Source: Candidatus Competibacteraceae bacterium
Lineage (GTDB): Bacteria > Pseudomonadota > Gammaproteobacteria > Competibacterales > Competibacteraceae
Assembly (NCBI GenBank): GCA_020444985.1
Contig: JAGRHK010000038.1
Location: 1 to 9,314, forward strand
Direction of reading: 5' to 3'
Length of the DNA: 9,314 nucleotides
Positions 6,802-9,314 of this stretch are shown one piece after another; the stretch's first letter is position 1; every line of letters starts with the position of its first letter. The notes under the pieces are model-generated. The model saw nothing but the letters and a program-made list of their open reading frames with translations, did not search any database and was not told the origin of the DNA. The position numbers were made by a program, and so were the translations under genes.

Positions 6802-7589
6802 TGACGGCTCATTCTTCCAGCTTGTTGACTGTCGAAGCCCTGGAGCAAAGCTTTGGCGGCGTCATGGCGTTGGCCGGCGTCAGTTTCCAGACCCCGGAAA
6901 AGCTGGTTTACGCCATTATCGGTCCCAACGGCGCGGGCAAGACCACGTTGTTCAATGTCCTGTGCGGTTTCTACTCGCCCACCGCCGGCGCCTTGCGTTT
7001 CGATGGCCACGAACTGCGCGGCTTGCCTCCGCACCGCATCGCCGCGCTGGGCATCGCCCGCACTTTTCAGAACCTGCAACTGTTTTTCAACATGACGGTT
7101 CTGGAAAACGTCATGGTCGGTTGTCACCTGCGCGCCAAAACCGGACTGCTGTCTGCTGCCCTGCGTCTTCCTCGTGTGCGGCGCGAGGAACGGCAACTGC
7201 GCGCCTGGGCTGCTGAAGCTCTGGAATTGTGCGGGTTGTCCGACCGCGCCGGACAACTCGCCGGCGCTCTACCTTACGGGCTGATGAAACGGGTCGAGAT
7301 CGCCCGCGCTCTGGCGGCCAAGCCTCGACTCCTGTTGCTTGATGAACCTGCTGCGGGTCTCAACGATACTGAGACGATGGCCTTACGCGACCTGATCGCC
7401 CGCATCCACGCGACCGGCGTGACCATCCTGCTGGTCGAACATCACATGCCGTTGGTCATGAGCATCGCGGACCGTTTGTTGGTGCTTGACTACGGGAGCG
7501 TTCTCGCTGAAGGGCCGCCTGTGGAGATTCAGGCGAACCCCCGCGTTATTGCCGCCTATCTCGGAGGAGCCGTGCAGTATGCCGTATGA
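6798..7589 (+). CDS. livG: ABC transporter ATP-binding protein LivG
   Basis: This is one of the two ATPases driving the importer, a cytoplasmic protein of 263 aa. Walker A is GPNGAGKTT (42-50), the Q-loop is Gln91 in TFQNLQLF, Walker B is LLLLDEP (178-184), and the H-loop is His215 in VEHH. The C-terminus VLAEGPP...NPRVIAAYLG is the standard LivG ending. The signature motif reads LPYGLMKRVEIARAL (158-172), where the glutamine-rich part after LSYG/LPYG of most relatives is replaced by Leu-Met. This is probably tolerated, but differs from the consensus I know. Two adjacent ATGs (6798, 6801) overlap the livM stop as ATGATGA, and there is no clear Shine-Dalgarno sequence. An ATG at 6741 would add 19 residues in front of the normal start and lies deep inside livM, so I reject it. 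Confidence 0.93.
   Translation: MMTAHSSSLLTVEALEQSFGGVMALAGVSFQTPEKLVYAIIGPNGAGKTTLFNVLCGFYSPTAGALRFDGHELRGLPPHRIAALGIARTFQNLQLFFNMTVLENVMVGCHLRAKTGLLSAALRLPRVRREERQLRAWAAEALELCGLSDRAGQLAGALPYGLMKRVEIARALAAKPRLLLLDEPAAGLNDTETMALRDLIARIHATGVTILLVEHHMPLVMSIADRLLVLDYGSVLAEGPPVEIQANPRVIAAYLGGAVQYAV
7563..7569 (+). promoter_or_regulatory. Ribosome binding site (GGAGGAG) of livF inside the livG end
   Basis: GGAGGAG lies within the last codons of livG, 9 bases before the livF ATG at 7579. It fixes that start against an upstream in-frame ATG at 7486, which would add 31 unrelated residues antisense to no known domain. Confidence 0.7.
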
Positions 7590-8340
7590 CGACAAGCTCC
7601 AGGCGGCGGGAGAACCGCTTGCCGATGCGCCCTTGCTGGAAGTCAGGAATTTGCACAGTCGCTATGGGCCGGTGCGGGTTATCCATGACATCAGCTTGAA
7701 CGTTCAGGCTGGCGAGCTGGTGGCGCTGGTCGGCGGCAACGGCGCGGGCAAAACCACGCTGCTGCATACCCTGTCCGGCCTGCATCCGTCCAGCGCTGGA
7801 ACCATCCGTTTTGCCGGCAATGATATGACGCGCTGGCCTGCGTATCGCATCGTCACCGCAGGCGTGTGCCAGGTTCCTGAGGGGCGTCAGGTCTTTGCTC
7901 CGCTCAGCGTCGAGGATAATCTGCGCTTGGGCGCTTATCGTCAGCATCATGACTTGGACTGGGTGCGCCAGGAAATGGAGCGGGTTTACCAGCTCTTTCC
8001 GATTCTTCAGGAACGCCGCCAGCAATTGGCCGGCACCTTGTCCGGCGGCCAGCAGCAGATGCTGGCGATGGGTCGCGCCCTGCTCGGTCGGCCGCGCCTG
8101 CTGTTGCTGGACGAACCTTCGATGGGTCTGGCTCCGTTGCTGGTTGACGAAATTTTCCGGGTGATTGTTGAACTGAATGCCGAGGGCGTCACTATTCTGC
8201 TGGTGGAGCAAAACGCCCGCGCCGCTCTGGCTATTGCCGGGCGTGGCTATATTCTGGAAACCGGTCGTATTGTCAAAACCGCGCCCGCCGTTGATTTGTT
8301 GGCCGATGATGACGTGCGCCGGGCTTATTTAGGATATTAA
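7579..8340 (+). CDS. livF: ABC transporter ATP-binding protein LivF
   Basis: This is the second ATPase of the importer, 253 aa, cytoplasmic and expected to dimerise with LivG under the LivHM channel. Walker A is GGNGAGKTT (52-60), the Q-loop Gln98 lies in CQVPEGRQVF, the signature is LSGGQQQ (154-160), and Walker B is LLLLDEP (174-180) followed by SMGLAPLLVDEIF. The switch position reads VEQN (209-212), Gln in place of the usual His, which is the normal state in LivF proteins. The first 17 residues, before the family start at LLEVRNLHSRYG (19-30), are a slightly long, acidic extension. It overlaps livG by 11 bp. The next gene starts 19 bp after the stop. Confidence 0.93.
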   Translation: MPYDDKLQAAGEPLADAPLLEVRNLHSRYGPVRVIHDISLNVQAGELVALVGGNGAGKTTLLHTLSGLHPSSAGTIRFAGNDMTRWPAYRIVTAGVCQVPEGRQVFAPLSVEDNLRLGAYRQHHDLDWVRQEMERVYQLFPILQERRQQLAGTLSGGQQQMLAMGRALLGRPRLLLLDEPSMGLAPLLVDEIFRVIVELNAEGVTILLVEQNARAALAIAGRGYILETGRIVKTAPAVDLLADDDVRRAYLGY

Positions 8341-8359
8341 GGGTGGAAAGAGGTGCATC

Positions 8360-9019
8360 ATGTATGTTGATCGGATCATGACCCGTGGCGTCTTGCAAGT
8401 CACTGAAGACACCCGCTTGCCGCAATTGGCGGCTTTGATGCGGGATCATCATGTTCGCCATCTGCCGGTGGTGCGCGAGGGTCAACTGGTGGGACTGGTC
8501 ACCTCGCATGATCTGGAGCGCGTCTCCCCATCGCCTGTTACTACGCTCTCCGTCGGCGAGGCCAACTATCTGCTGGGCACGCTGACGGCGGCCAAGGTCA
8601 TGCGCGCCAAAGTCATCACGTGCACCCCGGATACTTTGGTTGAAGAGGCGGCCCGTCTGTTGCGTCATGAGAAGATTAGCTGTCTCCCTGTTATTGAAAG
8701 CAGCGGCCAGTTGGTCGGCATTGTGACGCATGAAGATGTCCTTGATTTCTTTTTGGAAATTACCGGCTGTATCATGGAAGACGCGACGCGCATTACGGTA
8801 CATCTGCCCGATGCTACTGGGCAGTTGAGCCGGTTGTTGACCGCGATTAACGAAGCCGGGGGCTACATTGCCACCGTTGTTTCTCCCCTGCATCCTGACC
8901 AGACCGGCTTGCGGATCGCTGTGGTCCGCTACCGCGCCGCTGATCCCGCTGATCTGAATCAACATTTGCGCGATCTTGGCTATGATTTGTTGACTGAGAC
9001 CCTGCCTGCTAACCACTGA
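8360..9019 (+). CDS. CBS-CBS-ACT domain regulatory protein (AcuB-like architecture)
   Basis: The protein is 219 aa with no enzyme motif: two CBS domains (about 5-58 and 78-133) form a Bateman module, followed by an ACT domain (about 143-214). CBS landmarks are MTRGVLQVTEDTRL, HLPVVREGQLVGLVTSHDL (34-52), and the matching second copy from VITCTPDTLVEEAA to CLPVIESSGQLVGIVTHEDVLDF. The ACT domain begins RITVHLPDATGQLSRLLTAI and continues GGYIATVV. Bateman modules typically bind AMP, ADP, ATP or related adenosyl ligands, and ACT domains typically bind amino acids, so this is a likely cytoplasmic sensor of energy state plus an amino acid. Size and order match AcuB proteins (about 214 aa), whose job is not well defined. 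The start is supported by AGAGGTG at 8349-8355. Lying between the transporter and paaK, it may control PaaK, IorAB or the importer, but the partner is inferred. Confidence 0.9.
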   Translation: MYVDRIMTRGVLQVTEDTRLPQLAALMRDHHVRHLPVVREGQLVGLVTSHDLERVSPSPVTTLSVGEANYLLGTLTAAKVMRAKVITCTPDTLVEEAARLLRHEKISCLPVIESSGQLVGIVTHEDVLDFFLEITGCIMEDATRITVHLPDATGQLSRLLTAINEAGGYIATVVSPLHPDQTGLRIAVVRYRAADPADLNQHLRDLGYDLLTETLPANH

Positions 9020-9040
9020 CCCCTGGAATGGACTGATCCC

Positions 9041-9314
9041 ATGATTCTGGATATCGAACAAGAAACCTTGCCCCGCGAAGAACTCCAGGAACTGCAAGTG
9101 CGCCGCTTGCGCGCCACGGTCGAACGGTGTTACCAAACCGTTTCCTACTACCGCGAAGCCATGGATGAACTAGGCGTCAAACCACAGCATATCCAGTCCG
9201 TGGCTGACGTGCGCCTCCTGCCTTTCACTAAAAAAGAAAATCTGCGCGAAAACTACCCCTTCGGCATGTTCGCCGTACCTGCTGACCAGGTTGTGCGCAT
9301 TCACGCTTCCAGCG
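9041..9314 (+). CDS. paaK: Phenylacetate-CoA ligase (N-terminal 91 codons, cut by window edge)
   Basis: PaaK-type adenylate-forming ligases activate phenylacetate or a related aryl acid to its CoA thioester with ATP, in the cytoplasm. Only the N-terminus is present (of about 430-440 residues). It shows the family opening: MILDIEQETLPREEL, then the helix with RLRATVERCYQTVSYYREAM, DVRLLPFTKKENLRENYPFG (66-85 approximately), and VPADQVVRIHASS, the residues immediately before the ATP-binding SSGTTG loop, which falls outside the window. The ATG at 9041 follows the CBS-ACT stop by 21 bp. No strong Shine-Dalgarno sequence is visible, only TGGA-like bases further back. A different aryl substrate (indoleacetate, hydroxyphenylacetate) is equally possible from this fragment. 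Confidence 0.9.
   Translation, partial: MILDIEQETLPREELQELQVRRLRATVERCYQTVSYYREAMDELGVKPQHIQSVADVRLLPFTKKENLRENYPFGMFAVPADQVVRIHASS

Noticed and set aside
8273..9136. 287-codon minus-strand frame opposite the CBS-ACT gene
   Set aside because: It covers the end of livF, the CBS-ACT gene and the start of paaK in antisense. Its composition is Gln/His/Arg-rich, and all three plus-strand genes are well supported.

Overview
The window looks like a chromosomal metabolic locus from a Gram-negative bacterium of moderately high G+C. The evidence is a Sec-type periplasmic binding protein, a LivHMGF importer, and gene styles that resemble beta- or gammaproteobacteria with anaerobic or facultative aromatic metabolism. 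The lineage is an inference from gene content only. I see no tRNA, rRNA, insertion sequence, CRISPR array or phage gene.

Layout: the left edge (1-635, minus strand) holds most of a short-chain dehydrogenase of the type-2 3-hydroxyacyl-CoA dehydrogenase kind, running off the window. A 169-bp divergent intergenic region follows. Next is a small plus-strand gene for a 105-residue protein of unknown function (805-1122). After a 131-bp gap carrying a plausible sigma70 promoter, a tightly packed plus-strand operon runs to the right edge: iorA, iorB, a periplasmic binding protein (livK-like), livH, livM, livG, livF, a CBS-CBS-ACT protein, and the first 91 codons of paaK. Neighbouring genes overlap by 4-11 bp at three junctions and are separated by 10-61 bp elsewhere.

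How the genes fit together: IorAB is the two-subunit, oxygen-sensitive indolepyruvate/arylpyruvate:ferredoxin oxidoreductase, linking arylpyruvate + CoA to arylacetyl-CoA + CO2 + reduced ferredoxin. PaaK makes arylacetyl-CoA from the free arylacetate, CoA and ATP. The five-part LivKHMGF importer probably supplies the substrate, either an aromatic or branched amino acid or the aryl acid itself. The CBS-CBS-ACT protein has the architecture of an adenine-nucleotide and amino-acid sensor and may regulate the pathway. Two directions are possible: catabolism of aromatic amino acids through arylacetyl-CoA, or salvage of aryl acids into aromatic amino acids by reductive carboxylation. The sequence alone does not decide between them. 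No member is a new family by itself. The notable features are the combination and order, the sensor protein inside it, and the unassigned 105-residue protein at its upstream edge.
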